Source: Methanomassiliicoccaceae archaeon (GTDB lineage Archaea > Thermoplasmatota > Thermoplasmata > Methanomassiliicoccales > Methanomethylophilaceae). Taken from it: a stretch of DNA of 20,282 nt. The notes beneath the pieces are model-generated. The model was not told the DNA's origin. It saw only the letters and a list, made by a program, of their open reading frames with translations, and searched no databases. The stretch spans positions 1 through 20,282 of the forward strand of contig JAEEKU010000065.1 of NCBI GenBank assembly GCA_016282555.1. The letters are read 5' to 3'. Positions 1 through 6,222 of this stretch are shown piece after piece (position 1 is the first letter of the stretch; each line of letters opens with the position of its first letter). A program made the position numbers and the translations under genes.

Positions 1-570
1 CAGGTAATAATCAACATCGACGGTTCCCTTCTGTCCCTCGGTCACGACGTTGACAACGTATTTGTTGACTTCGGGGTGGAAGTGAGCAGTTACAGTCCAG
101 TTCTGGGTGATGGTGACGTCTCCCTCGGTGTACTTGTCGAAGTAGTAGGTGTACTGCGCGTCGGCAGGTGCGGGGGTGGCGATGGTCTGTCCGTATCCGG
201 AGACGGTCAGGATGTTGCCGGCGGTGCTGAGAACGGTTCCGTACTCAACCATGTAGTAGTCGACATCAACAGTTCCCTTCTGTCCCTCGGTCACGACGTT
301 GACGACGTAGGACTTGATCTCTCTGTCGAAGTGGGCGTAGATGATCTCTCCGTCCTGAGTGACAGGCTGGTTAATGTATCCGCTGAAGTAGCTGAAGAAG
401 TACTGGTAAGCATCATCCTCAGGGAAGGGAGTAGCTACAGACTTCACGACATCGTAAAGCATGACGTTAACATCGTCGACAGTTACAACATCGTTGTAGT
501 TGACGGTGAACTCGTGGACGCTGACGGTTCCGTAGCAGTCAACGGGGTCGACCTCGACGTAGATGGTGTA
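1..570 (-). repeat. Tandem 83-87-residue surface repeats
   Basis: Repeat units begin at Tyr421 (degenerate), Tyr508 and Tyr591 (cut by the edge). The last two are close at DNA level: bases 1-60 and 250-309 differ at 7 positions and share an identical 32-base run at 23-54 and 272-303, a period of 249 bp. This suggests recent duplication or gene conversion, with more copies probably beyond the window. Confidence 0.8.
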
Positions 571-1830
571 CACTGCGGGCTCGTACCAGAAGATGATCTC
601 GTTGTATGCTCCGAAGAAGACCTCATCCATTCCGGGGTAGGTCTCCATGGGGTTGAGCGCGTTGAGGTACGCCTCGTACATCTCGAGAGTGATCGCGGGC
701 TTTCCTTTGTCAGGGTTGAGCTCGCTGATCTCATCCCAGTTGGGCCAGGAGTAGTTGTTGCCCATGTCGTACAGGCTCTTTCCGACTTTGAAGTTGGACA
801 TGAGCTCGCTGAAGCTGAGTCCCATGTACTCGAAGGGCGCCTGGGCAGGGGTCTCGATAGGCCTTACGGATTTGTACAGGCCTTCCTCGATTTCATCATC
901 GATGACGAGGTTGTATCCGGGTATTCCGTCGAGGATGTACTGCTCGTACCACTCGCTCTCTCCGTAAACAAATGCGGGGTTGTAGTGGTGGTACTGTGCG
1001 GGAACAGTAACCCAGTTGCGCACCATGGCGCCGTTGTCGAGGGTGATACCCCAGTCCATCCATCCGTAGTTGTACGGGACGATCTGGTTGGTGTCTTTGT
1101 CGATAACGGGGGCTTCGGTCTGAGTGTCGAAGTATTTCACTACGTACTCGAAAGCAGCGTAGTCGTTAGCCCATCCGAGGATCTGGCACTTGTTGGATGC
1201 GGTGTCGGGACAGGTGTTCATCTTGTAGAGGAGCATTGCTTCTGCGTAAACGGGATAAACGCTGACGCCTTCCTCGGTAGGCCAGAGGAGAGGAGTGCAG
1301 AGCACGTCGTTGACGTAAGGCATGCCGTCTACTTCAAAGACGGGGACGTTGATGGATCTGGAAACGAGATCGGGTACTCCGTACCAGCTTCCGTTGGGAT
1401 CCGCGGATCCGCCTTCTTTGTTGAAGAAGAATGTGACTTTCATGTATGCATCGTTGCCGTAAGGCCAGTAGTAAGCAGGCTCGTTGTAAGCAACTGCGCG
1501 CTGACCAAGGGGTCCGGTGCCGATCACACTTTTGCTGAAATCGACGGAGAGGGTCCAGTAATCAACCTGAGCGAGATAGTTGTAATCTATGTCAGCGAAG
1601 ACACAGGGATCAGACATCTCGTATTCGGGGTGAAGAGTGGGGTCTCCGACCCTGTAGTTCATCTCTTCGTATCCGAGAGTGATCTCGAAATCGACGAACG
1701 GAACAGGGATTCCCTCTTCTGTGCTAGGGGCGGCATCCGAAGGTGCAGAGACTGCGAGGACCGCAATGACTGCAACAGCTGCGAGCACCATGGCACAGAG
1801 ATATTTCTCTGTCTTATATACTGCGTTCAT
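1..1830 (-). CDS. Secreted repeat surface protein, C-terminus cut by window edge
   Basis: This reading frame is open from ATG at 1830 through the window edge, giving 610 codons with no stop. The N-terminus has a lysine-containing head and a hydrophobic stretch around residues 12-30 ending in SAPSDAA, a typical signal peptide, so the protein should be exported. Residues about 35-420 are rich in Tyr, Trp, Phe and acidic residues and match no family I recognise. From residue 421 three related repeats of 83-87 residues follow, of the InlB/Listeria-Bacteroides-like beta type (GTV...VEYGT...TATP...DAQYTY...F). GGAG sits 9 nt before the ATG. Codons such as AAC, TAC, CTC and AAG dominate, as in well-expressed genes. 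The likely role is a cell-surface or adhesin-like protein; this is inference. The overlapping long frame on the opposite strand is a shadow. Confidence 0.85.
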   Translation of the reverse strand, partial: MNAVYKTEKYLCAMVLAAVAVIAVLAVSAPSDAAPSTEEGIPVPFVDFEITLGYEEMNYRVGDPTLHPEYEMSDPCVFADIDYNYLAQVDYWTLSVDFSKSVIGTGPLGQRAVAYNEPAYYWPYGNDAYMKVTFFFNKEGGSADPNGSWYGVPDLVSRSINVPVFEVDGMPYVNDVLCTPLLWPTEEGVSVYPVYAEAMLLYKMNTCPDTASNKCQILGWANDYAAFEYVVKYFDTQTEAPVIDKDTNQIVPYNYGWMDWGITLDNGAMVRNWVTVPAQYHHYNPAFVYGESEWYEQYILDGIPGYNLVIDDEIEEGLYKSVRPIETPAQAPFEYMGLSFSELMSNFKVGKSLYDMGNNYSWPNWDEISELNPDKGKPAITLEMYEAYLNALNPMETYPGMDEVFFGAYNEIIFWYEPAVYTIYVEVDPVDCYGTVSVHEFTVNYNDVVTVDDVNVMLYDVVKSVATPFPEDDAYQYFFSYFSGYINQPVTQDGEIIYAHFDREIKSYVVNVVTEGQKGTVDVDYYMVEYGTVLSTAGNILTVSGYGQTIATPAPADAQYTYYFDKYTEGDVTITQNWTVTAHFHPEVNKYVVNVVTEGQKGTVDVDYYL

Positions 1831-1957
1831 ATTCTCTTTCTCCAGAGATTGAGACCCAAAAGGGCTCATTAGGATCACAATAACTGTGACGCCTTACGAG
1901 ATCTTCTGACCGCGCTTGGACTGGAAGCTCTACGAATACTGACAATTGAGTCTTCAT
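1814..1957 (-). CDS. Putative 47-residue leader ORF upstream of the surface protein
   Basis: An ATG at 1957 is preceded by AGGTGG six bases upstream, one of the strongest Shine-Dalgarno matches in the window. The frame runs 47 codons to a TAA at 1814-1816 and overlaps the first 17 bases of the surface-protein gene in another frame. The TATA box at 1993-2004 predicts a transcript start near 1970-1975, so this would be the first frame on the mRNA. The peptide begins MKTQLSVFVELPVQ, has no membrane segment, and is rich in Arg, Glu and Ser. It resembles nothing I know. It may be a real small protein, a translational leader peptide, or chance. Confidence 0.45.
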   Translation of the reverse strand: MKTQLSVFVELPVQARSEDLVRRHSYCDPNEPFWVSISGEREYERSI

Positions 1958-1992
1958 CGAGTTACCACCTATGCTTCTCTGTTATGAAACAT

Positions 1993-2004
1993 GGTTATAT
2001 AACC
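1993..2004 (-). promoter_or_regulatory. TATA box of leader ORF/surface protein gene
   Basis: The palindromic GGTTATATAACC is preceded on the minus strand by a purine-rich AATAAAGG that could serve as a BRE. It lies about 40 bp before the leader ORF start and about 170 bp before the surface-protein ATG, so the mRNA would have a long leader, unlike most genes here. Confidence 0.6.
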
Positions 2005-2134
2005 TTTATTTTCCGATCGATCGCCGGAGTTATCAATTCAACTCAGTTCGAACAGGTTATGCGGGGAACCGCTGTTTCTGACTGCCTGCGATCCGGGCTG
2101 CTCTGGCGGACGACCGCAAAACATTAAAAGAGAA

Positions 2135-2176
2135 ATGCGGGACGCTTCCGCAATCTGCCGTTATATAATCCCGCAT
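2135..2176. repeat. 8-bp inverted repeat enclosing a TATA-like sequence
   Basis: ATGCGGGA at 2135-2142 is matched by its exact reverse complement TCCCGCAT at 2169-2176. The sequence between the arms contains TTATATAA (2161-2168), which could be a second promoter for the downstream gene. An operator role is possible but unproven. The rest of the 1831-2226 spacer, apart from the leader ORF and promoters, shows no gene. Confidence 0.4.
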
Positions 2177-2194
2177 GCACGCCAGTTAAAGAAA

Positions 2195-2205
2195 TATTTA
2201 TATTA
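2195..2205 (+). promoter_or_regulatory. TATA box of dockerin protein gene
   Basis: ATTTATATTAT is centred about 27 bp before the ATG at 2227, predicting a leaderless mRNA. No Shine-Dalgarno sequence precedes the ATG. Confidence 0.65.
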
Positions 2206-2226
2206 TAGAAATCGAAATGGCTCATC

Positions 2227-3603
2227 ATGACAAGAAACGAACGGATTATTACAGCCGTTCTTCTGACCATACTCTTTACGGCAGGGTGGTCAGCGGCACT
2301 GGGCTGTACTGACTCGGACGGCGCCTCTTCACCCAGGCTTGTGTCGGCAAGTTACGACTCCAGCGCCGGCGACTATATCATCGTCGCGGCCGATCAGAAC
2401 CTGGACGGGGATGACGGAATGCACTTGTTTTACAGATATACCGTGCAGGACGATGACTTCTATCCCCTCCTGAACGGAATCACCGCATCCAACGTCAACA
2501 TGCTGAGGATCAGAACGGACAACGCCATCACCCCCGACGACAAACCGTACAAGATAACCGAAGGATCTTACACTATCTCCTTCGAGAACCCCATCAACGA
2601 CGCTTACGAGATGATAGTCTACAAGGTATCTTTCGTAGGCGAGGGAAAAACGGAGTCGGTTTACGTCTCCGAGGACGGCCTCTCCGGACACCACGTTCCC
2701 GACGGATACAAATGGAACACCAAAATAGACGGCTCCGGCGACTGGATCACCGATCTCTCCTCTCTGAGGTTCGAAGACGGAAAAGCCACCCTCTATGTGT
2801 TCAAAGACGCCCCCCGCGGAATGTCCGCAGTCTCGGAAACGTTCACGGTCATCAAAGGATCCGATGCGACCGTGCTCATATCCCTCGGAAGCAACTCCGG
2901 AATAAACGGGCTCGAAATGGATATTTTCTATGACGATTCCGCGATGTCTCTCAAAAGCGCGAGATCCTGCAACGGGATGGCGCTGGCCAAATCATCGCTC
3001 TCCGGTTCCCCCTACAACGCGGTCCTCACCTCGTCTTCCGATATCTTCTCCACCGGAGCCCTGCTTCAGCTCACGTTTGCCGTAAACCCCGATGCGGAAT
3101 ACGGACAGTATCCCGTATACGTGATCGTCAATGGCTGCGTGTCAATGGACGGCAAGGACGTTCCCGCGGATGTGTCGGGATGCGCCGTAAAAGTCGGCGA
3201 GAAGATGCGCGGAGATCTCGACGGCAACGGAAAGATCAACAGCTCCGACTCCCTGCTCCTCAGGAAGTATCTCGCGAGACAGAGCGTCGACATCGATGCC
3301 GGGGACGCGGATCTGACTGGAGACGGAAAAGTCACCGGTCTCGACTCCCTGCTCCTCAGGAAGTATCTCGCGAAGCAGCCCGTCGTCTTCGCGGATTTCC
3401 CGGCGGCAAAGGTCGCCATGACCGTCACCGACGGAACCGACTCCGCGAATGTAAACGGCGTCTGTTCGGGTACGGATGTGTTCCTGGAGTCCGACACAAG
3501 CATAATCGTCGCTGCCTCCGGAACCGAAACCGAAGTGCAGAGCATCGACGGACGCTGCAGATTCGCGGCGCCCTCCGAAAACTTCACCGTAAAAATCAAC
3601 TGA
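2227..3603 (+). CDS. Secreted protein with cohesin-like region and type I dockerin
   Basis: The 458-residue product has a hydrophobic signal segment (residues 8-26) followed by ALGC with Cys27, which resembles a lipobox, so it may be a lipid-anchored surface protein. Residues about 30-200 are unrecognised. Residues about 200-320 look like a cohesin-type beta sandwich (LISLGSNSGINGLEMDIFYD and a later TGALLQLTF). Residues 329-384 are a complete dockerin with two F-hand calcium loops: D330/D332/N334/K336/N338/D341 and D362/T364/D366/K368/T370/D373, each followed by LLLRKYL. A short beta-rich tail follows. Dockerins bind cohesins to build multiprotein surface assemblies. A cohesin-like region and a dockerin in one protein could let copies chain together; this is inference. 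No enzymatic domain is seen. Confidence 0.85.
   Translation: MTRNERIITAVLLTILFTAGWSAALGCTDSDGASSPRLVSASYDSSAGDYIIVAADQNLDGDDGMHLFYRYTVQDDDFYPLLNGITASNVNMLRIRTDNAITPDDKPYKITEGSYTISFENPINDAYEMIVYKVSFVGEGKTESVYVSEDGLSGHHVPDGYKWNTKIDGSGDWITDLSSLRFEDGKATLYVFKDAPRGMSAVSETFTVIKGSDATVLISLGSNSGINGLEMDIFYDDSAMSLKSARSCNGMALAKSSLSGSPYNAVLTSSSDIFSTGALLQLTFAVNPDAEYGQYPVYVIVNGCVSMDGKDVPADVSGCAVKVGEKMRGDLDGNGKINSSDSLLLRKYLARQSVDIDAGDADLTGDGKVTGLDSLLLRKYLAKQPVVFADFPAAKVAMTVTDGTDSANVNGVCSGTDVFLESDTSIIVAASGTETEVQSIDGRCRFAAPSENFTVKIN
3246..3373 (+). repeat. 32-bp perfect direct repeat encoding the two dockerin helices
   Basis: Bases 3246-3277 and 3342-3373 are identical and spaced 96 bp (32 codons). They encode DSLLLRKYLA in both halves of the dockerin. 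The identity includes synonymous positions, so the halves are recently duplicated or homogenised. Confidence 0.85.
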
Positions 3604-3607
3604 AACC

Positions 3608-3632
3608 GGTGCCGGGGCTTTTTCCCGGCGCC
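3608..3632 (+). terminator. Hairpin terminator after dockerin gene
   Basis: A 9-bp stem (GGTGCCGGG with CCCGGCGCC, one G-T pair) lies 5 bases after the TGA, has a T-rich loop and is followed by TTCTTTAGTTT. Confidence 0.65.
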
Positions 3633-3695
3633 TTCTTTAGTTTCCCGCATTGCTTTTAAACACTGTCCCGTATAGACGCAAGCGGAGCGGAAAAT

Positions 3696-4409
3696 ATGGG
3701 AAGATACGACCGGCAGCTTCTGGAACTGACGGAAGAGGAACAGAACAGGATATCCGGATCCTCGGCGGGAATCGCCGGATGCGGAGGCCTCGGAACGACA
3801 GTCGCCACCGCCCTCGCTTCGGCAGGTGTCTCCGGTTTCGTTCTGATGGATCCGGATATTCCGGACGAAACGAATCTGAACCGCCAGTTCGCGTACTGCG
3901 AAGAAGTTTTATCCGGAAACCCCCGCCCCAAAGCCGTTATCCTGGCGGATTGGATTAAGAAGATCAACCCTTCGGCGGAAGTGAGATGCTATGTAGAAAA
4001 ATTCAGCACGGAAACGTCGCATCTCTTCGGCGGATGCACGGTAATGATAGACTGCCTGGACAGCATAAGGGACAGGCTGGAACTGAACAGATACTGCGTC
4101 TCCGCGATGAAGCCCCTGGTTCACGGAAGCATAAACGGATTCGACGGAGAGATAATGACGGTTATCCCCGGCACAACCCCGTGTCTTTCCTGCGTTCTGG
4201 AAAACGTTCCGGACTCCGGATCCACGCCGGCGTCCCTAAGCCCGGTCGTGATGGCGGTAGCGTCGATGGAAGCCGCCGAAGCCCTGAAGATAATAACCGG
4301 ACGCGGAAAAGCGTCGGGTTTCGTCTCTTACGATTTCCTGAACTGCAGATGCGTCCCGGTAAATTTCGAAAGAAGAAGCGACTGTCCGGTATGCGGACGC
4401 CTGAAATGA
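3696..4409 (+). CDS. ThiF/MoeB/HesA-family E1-like adenylyltransferase
   Basis: The 237-residue product matches E1-like enzymes that adenylate the C-terminal glycine of ubiquitin-fold sulfur carriers (ThiS, MoaD, SAMP). Visible features are the N-terminal RYDRQL, the nucleotide loop GCGGLG at 28-33, acidic D52/D54, ETNLNRQ at 58-64 with the conserved Arg-Gln, and the CLDSIRDR block near 120-127. Two CxxC pairs (C163/C166, C230/C233) form the structural zinc site. The Cys usually found in the loop before PVV is absent (PASLSPVV, 178-185), so a covalent thioester step may not occur. The length is normal for the family. No carrier-protein gene is nearby. GGAG lies 8 bases before the ATG, and TTTTAAA at 3654-3660 could be the TATA box, so this gene has a short leader. 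The carrier substrate cannot be read from the sequence. Confidence 0.88.
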   Translation: MGRYDRQLLELTEEEQNRISGSSAGIAGCGGLGTTVATALASAGVSGFVLMDPDIPDETNLNRQFAYCEEVLSGNPRPKAVILADWIKKINPSAEVRCYVEKFSTETSHLFGGCTVMIDCLDSIRDRLELNRYCVSAMKPLVHGSINGFDGEIMTVIPGTTPCLSCVLENVPDSGSTPASLSPVVMAVASMEAAEALKIITGRGKASGFVSYDFLNCRCVPVNFERRSDCPVCGRLK

Positions 4410-4415
4410 GAGAAG

Positions 4416-4488
4416 TAGCCTCGTGCAGATTCGAACTGCAGTCGCAGGATCCAGAGTCCCGCATGATTGACCACTACACTACGAGGCT
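4416..4488 (-). tRNA. tRNA-Gln (CTG)
   Basis: The minus strand folds as a 73-nt tRNA. The 7-bp acceptor stem is AGCCTCG with CGAGGCT, the anticodon stem is CGGGA/TCCTG around loop CTCTGGA (anticodon CTG), and the T arm has GTTCGAA. The A1-U72 pair is typical of archaeal tRNA-Gln. CCA is not encoded. Its 3' end is 6 bp from the convergent ThiF-like gene. Confidence 0.93.
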
Positions 4489-4511
4489 GTCAGCGTCCCC
4501 ATCTTATTATC

Positions 4512-4520
4512 ATTTTTAAA
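4512..4520 (-). promoter_or_regulatory. TATA box of tRNA-Gln
   Basis: TTTAAAAAT on the minus strand is centred about 27 bp before the mature tRNA 5' end. Confidence 0.55.
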
Positions 4521-4617
4521 TGTTTCCATTCGGGAACATCCGCCCGGAAATCCGGAAAAGGAACCGTCTCCCGGCAGCATAACAGAAAAAGCGGAGAAAA
4601 AGTAAAAGGTTTGAAAG

Positions 4618-4633
4618 CGGGCCCGGAAGCCCG
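4618..4633 (-). terminator. Hairpin and T-rich terminator after eS1
   Basis: Immediately after the eS1 stop, CGGGC and GCCCG form a stem. On the minus strand it is followed by a T-rich stretch (CTTTCAAACCTTTTACTTTTT). Confidence 0.6.
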
Positions 4634-4634
4634 T

Positions 4635-5327
4635 TCACTCGGAAGTCTCTTCGGCCGCGGGCTCGGAGGACTCTTCCTCTTCGGAAACGACTTCGGCCGC
4701 GGGCATGATGGATTCGGGCTCTCCCTCTCCGGATTTGAGAACCTCGGATTTGCGTATCTCGATTCTCTTTATGGGGATGACCACGCGGCACGCCTTCGCG
4801 AGATCTTTGGCCAGATCTCCGGAGACGATGCTCTTGACGAAATCGGAGAGGGTCTTCTCCTGTCCCATTTTGGCGAGGGTCTCGGAAATGACCGCTCTCA
4901 TTCCCTCTTCCTGGGAGGACTGGATGCGCCTCTCGGCGATGGACATGGTCTTGATCCTGTAGACGAAGCCGTCTTTGGTGGTGATGTCGACGACGTGATC
5001 GGTCTTCGTCTTTCTCCTGCGGGTAAGCCTTCTGACGTAGTCGCTGGTAAGGTCGTGGCCCACGAAAACCGTCCTGGCGTCGTATCCGTCGACGGAATTG
5101 ACTTTGAATTTCAGTTTGATGTGCATTTTGGAAGCGTCGCCGGTGAGATCCTTGACGGTTACCTCGACGGTACGTCCGATGACGTATTCGGGATCCGCGG
5201 AGGGGGTCTCTCCGATCTCGGACTCGTTGAACATGCGGGGCGCGAGAACCTTGTACCATTCCTTCGCTTTCCACTTATCCTTGACCTTGCGGCCTGCAGA
5301 TGCCTTGGGCTTCTTTACAGCTGACAT
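4635..5327 (-). CDS. rps3ae: Small-subunit ribosomal protein eS1 (S3Ae)
   Basis: The 230-residue product is the archaeal/eukaryotic ribosomal protein eS1, which sits at the mRNA exit side of the small subunit. Family signatures are the Lys-rich N-terminus with KWYKVLAP-like WKAKEWYKVLAP, GRTVEVTVKDLTGD, the FVGHDLTSDYVRRLTRRRKTK block near residues 85-108, and KRIEIRKSEVL near 185. The C-terminus ends in an acidic Glu/Ser/Ala tail (from about 206), common in archaeal versions. AAAGGTGA lies just before the ATG as a Shine-Dalgarno site, and CTTTTAATATG (5365-5376) is a TATA box, so this mRNA has a leader of roughly 20 nt. It stands alone rather than in a ribosomal operon. Confidence 0.97.
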   Translation of the reverse strand: MSAVKKPKASAGRKVKDKWKAKEWYKVLAPRMFNESEIGETPSADPEYVIGRTVEVTVKDLTGDASKMHIKLKFKVNSVDGYDARTVFVGHDLTSDYVRRLTRRRKTKTDHVVDITTKDGFVYRIKTMSIAERRIQSSQEEGMRAVISETLAKMGQEKTLSDFVKSIVSGDLAKDLAKACRVVIPIKRIEIRKSEVLKSGEGEPESIMPAAEVVSEEEESSEPAAEETSE

Positions 5328-5364
5328 TTTTTCACCTTTCGCTGATCTCTCTCCAATCTGTGGT

Positions 5365-5376
5365 CATATTAAAAGG
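5365..5376 (-). promoter_or_regulatory. TATA box of eS1 gene
   Basis: The minus-strand sequence CCTTTTAATATG is centred about 43 bp before the ATG. It allows a roughly 18-nt leader that contains the GGTGA ribosome-binding site. Confidence 0.6.
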
Positions 5377-5377
5377 T

Positions 5378-5577
5378 TGCTGAAACCGGGTTTTCCCGGG
5401 ACACAAGAAAAAAATCATCAGCCAGTACTTTTATTTTATCACTAAAAGGATAATTTTATCCTTAAAAAAATGGTACCGCTTGTATTTAAAATTATCTCAA
5501 AATCCGCTTCGGAAAATTAATACTAAAAAATCCTGATATGATGTATTTTAACTAATCCAATAAAACGGTTCCGGCGG
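5378..5577. other. AT-rich intergenic spacer with hairpins
   Basis: This 200-bp stretch is far richer in A+T than the surrounding genes and contains no credible ORF or tRNA. It holds a CCGGG-TTTT-CCCGG hairpin at 5386-5399 and a palindrome at 5446-5463. On the minus strand, T-rich runs after the GNAT gene (for example GGATTTTTTAG) could end its transcript. Confidence 0.6.
5446..5463. repeat. Perfect 8-bp palindrome arms, possible operator or terminator
   Basis: AAGGATAA at 5446-5453 and TTATCCTT at 5456-5463 are exact reverse complements separated by TT. The site lies about 75 bp upstream of the eS1 TATA box and 115 bp after the GNAT stop. The symmetry would suit a dimeric repressor, or a hairpin followed by TTTTAG on the minus strand. 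Confidence 0.4.
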
Positions 5578-6108
5578 TCATCTGCGCCTGAATTTGTAGG
5601 CGTAATAGGATTCTTTCGCGAAGACGGGAAGAAGCTCGGGGACGCTGACGTCGCCGCCGTACGTCATCAGCGCAAAGATAACGCCTCTCCACGGCATCCT
5701 TATCCCCGTATCCCTGAATCCGTTCTTCTCGTAAAATCTGATTCTGTCGAGACGCTGGAGATAGTTGGCAGCAGTCTCGTCGGGAGCCTCGGAGTTCAAT
5801 GCGATCCTGCATCCGGGATTCCTGTCTTTTATCATGGCGAGAATATCGGATCCGTATCCTTTTCCGCGGAACCCGGGATCCACGGCCAGATAATACAGAT
5901 AAACCAGATCTCTGCCGTAAAGCATGTAGGCGGTCCCCACGCGGGTCTCCCCGTCGAGTATCACGAAGAAATCCCCGGCATCGGATCCGGAGACTGCCAT
6001 GATGATCCTGATATCGATCTGCTCGTATCTCGGAAACGAAAAATCGTACAGATCAAGAGCGTAGAAATAATCCCCGGTACCCTCGGCAATCCTTCTGGAA
6101 CTCAGCAC
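5578..6108 (-). CDS. GNAT-family N-acetyltransferase
   Basis: The 176-residue product has the GNAT acetyl-CoA pyrophosphate loop R81-G-K-G-Y-G86, following the beta4 strand LYYLAVDPGF (71-80). It ends the fold with the RFYEKNGFRDTG block typical of motif B. It probably transfers an acetyl group from acetyl-CoA to an amine; the substrate is unknown. The start is GTG at 6108. An ATG slightly upstream is out of frame, and a TATA-like TATTTAT (6131-6139 on the minus strand) lies about 27 bp upstream, so a leaderless GTG-start mRNA is predicted. It is divergent from the LRR protein gene. Confidence 0.88.
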   Translation of the reverse strand: MLSSRRIAEGTGDYFYALDLYDFSFPRYEQIDIRIIMAVSGSDAGDFFVILDGETRVGTAYMLYGRDLVYLYYLAVDPGFRGKGYGSDILAMIKDRNPGCRIALNSEAPDETAANYLQRLDRIRFYEKNGFRDTGIRMPWRGVIFALMTYGGDVSVPELLPVFAKESYYAYKFRRR

Positions 6109-6222
6109 GCCCTCGCATACCGGGGGCCCGATAAATACATTCTGACATGGGAGAAATAGTCCGCGCGGATTTCCGGAGGCTCCGCAGGAATCGGTTTTAT
6201 ACGCACATTATATCGCAATCTC
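6109..6222. promoter_or_regulatory. Divergent promoters of GNAT and LRR genes
   Basis: This 114-bp spacer carries a minus-strand TATA at 6131-6139 for GNAT and a plus-strand GGTTTTATAC (TATA around 6195-6201) for the LRR gene. Each is about 25 bp from its start codon. Confidence 0.55.

Noticed and set aside
76..1872. Long plus-strand ORF of 598 codons over the surface-protein region
   Set aside because: It is the antisense shadow of the minus-strand gene: the minus frame has a signal peptide, repeats and a Shine-Dalgarno site, whereas the plus frame is Val/Gly/Asp-rich without domains.
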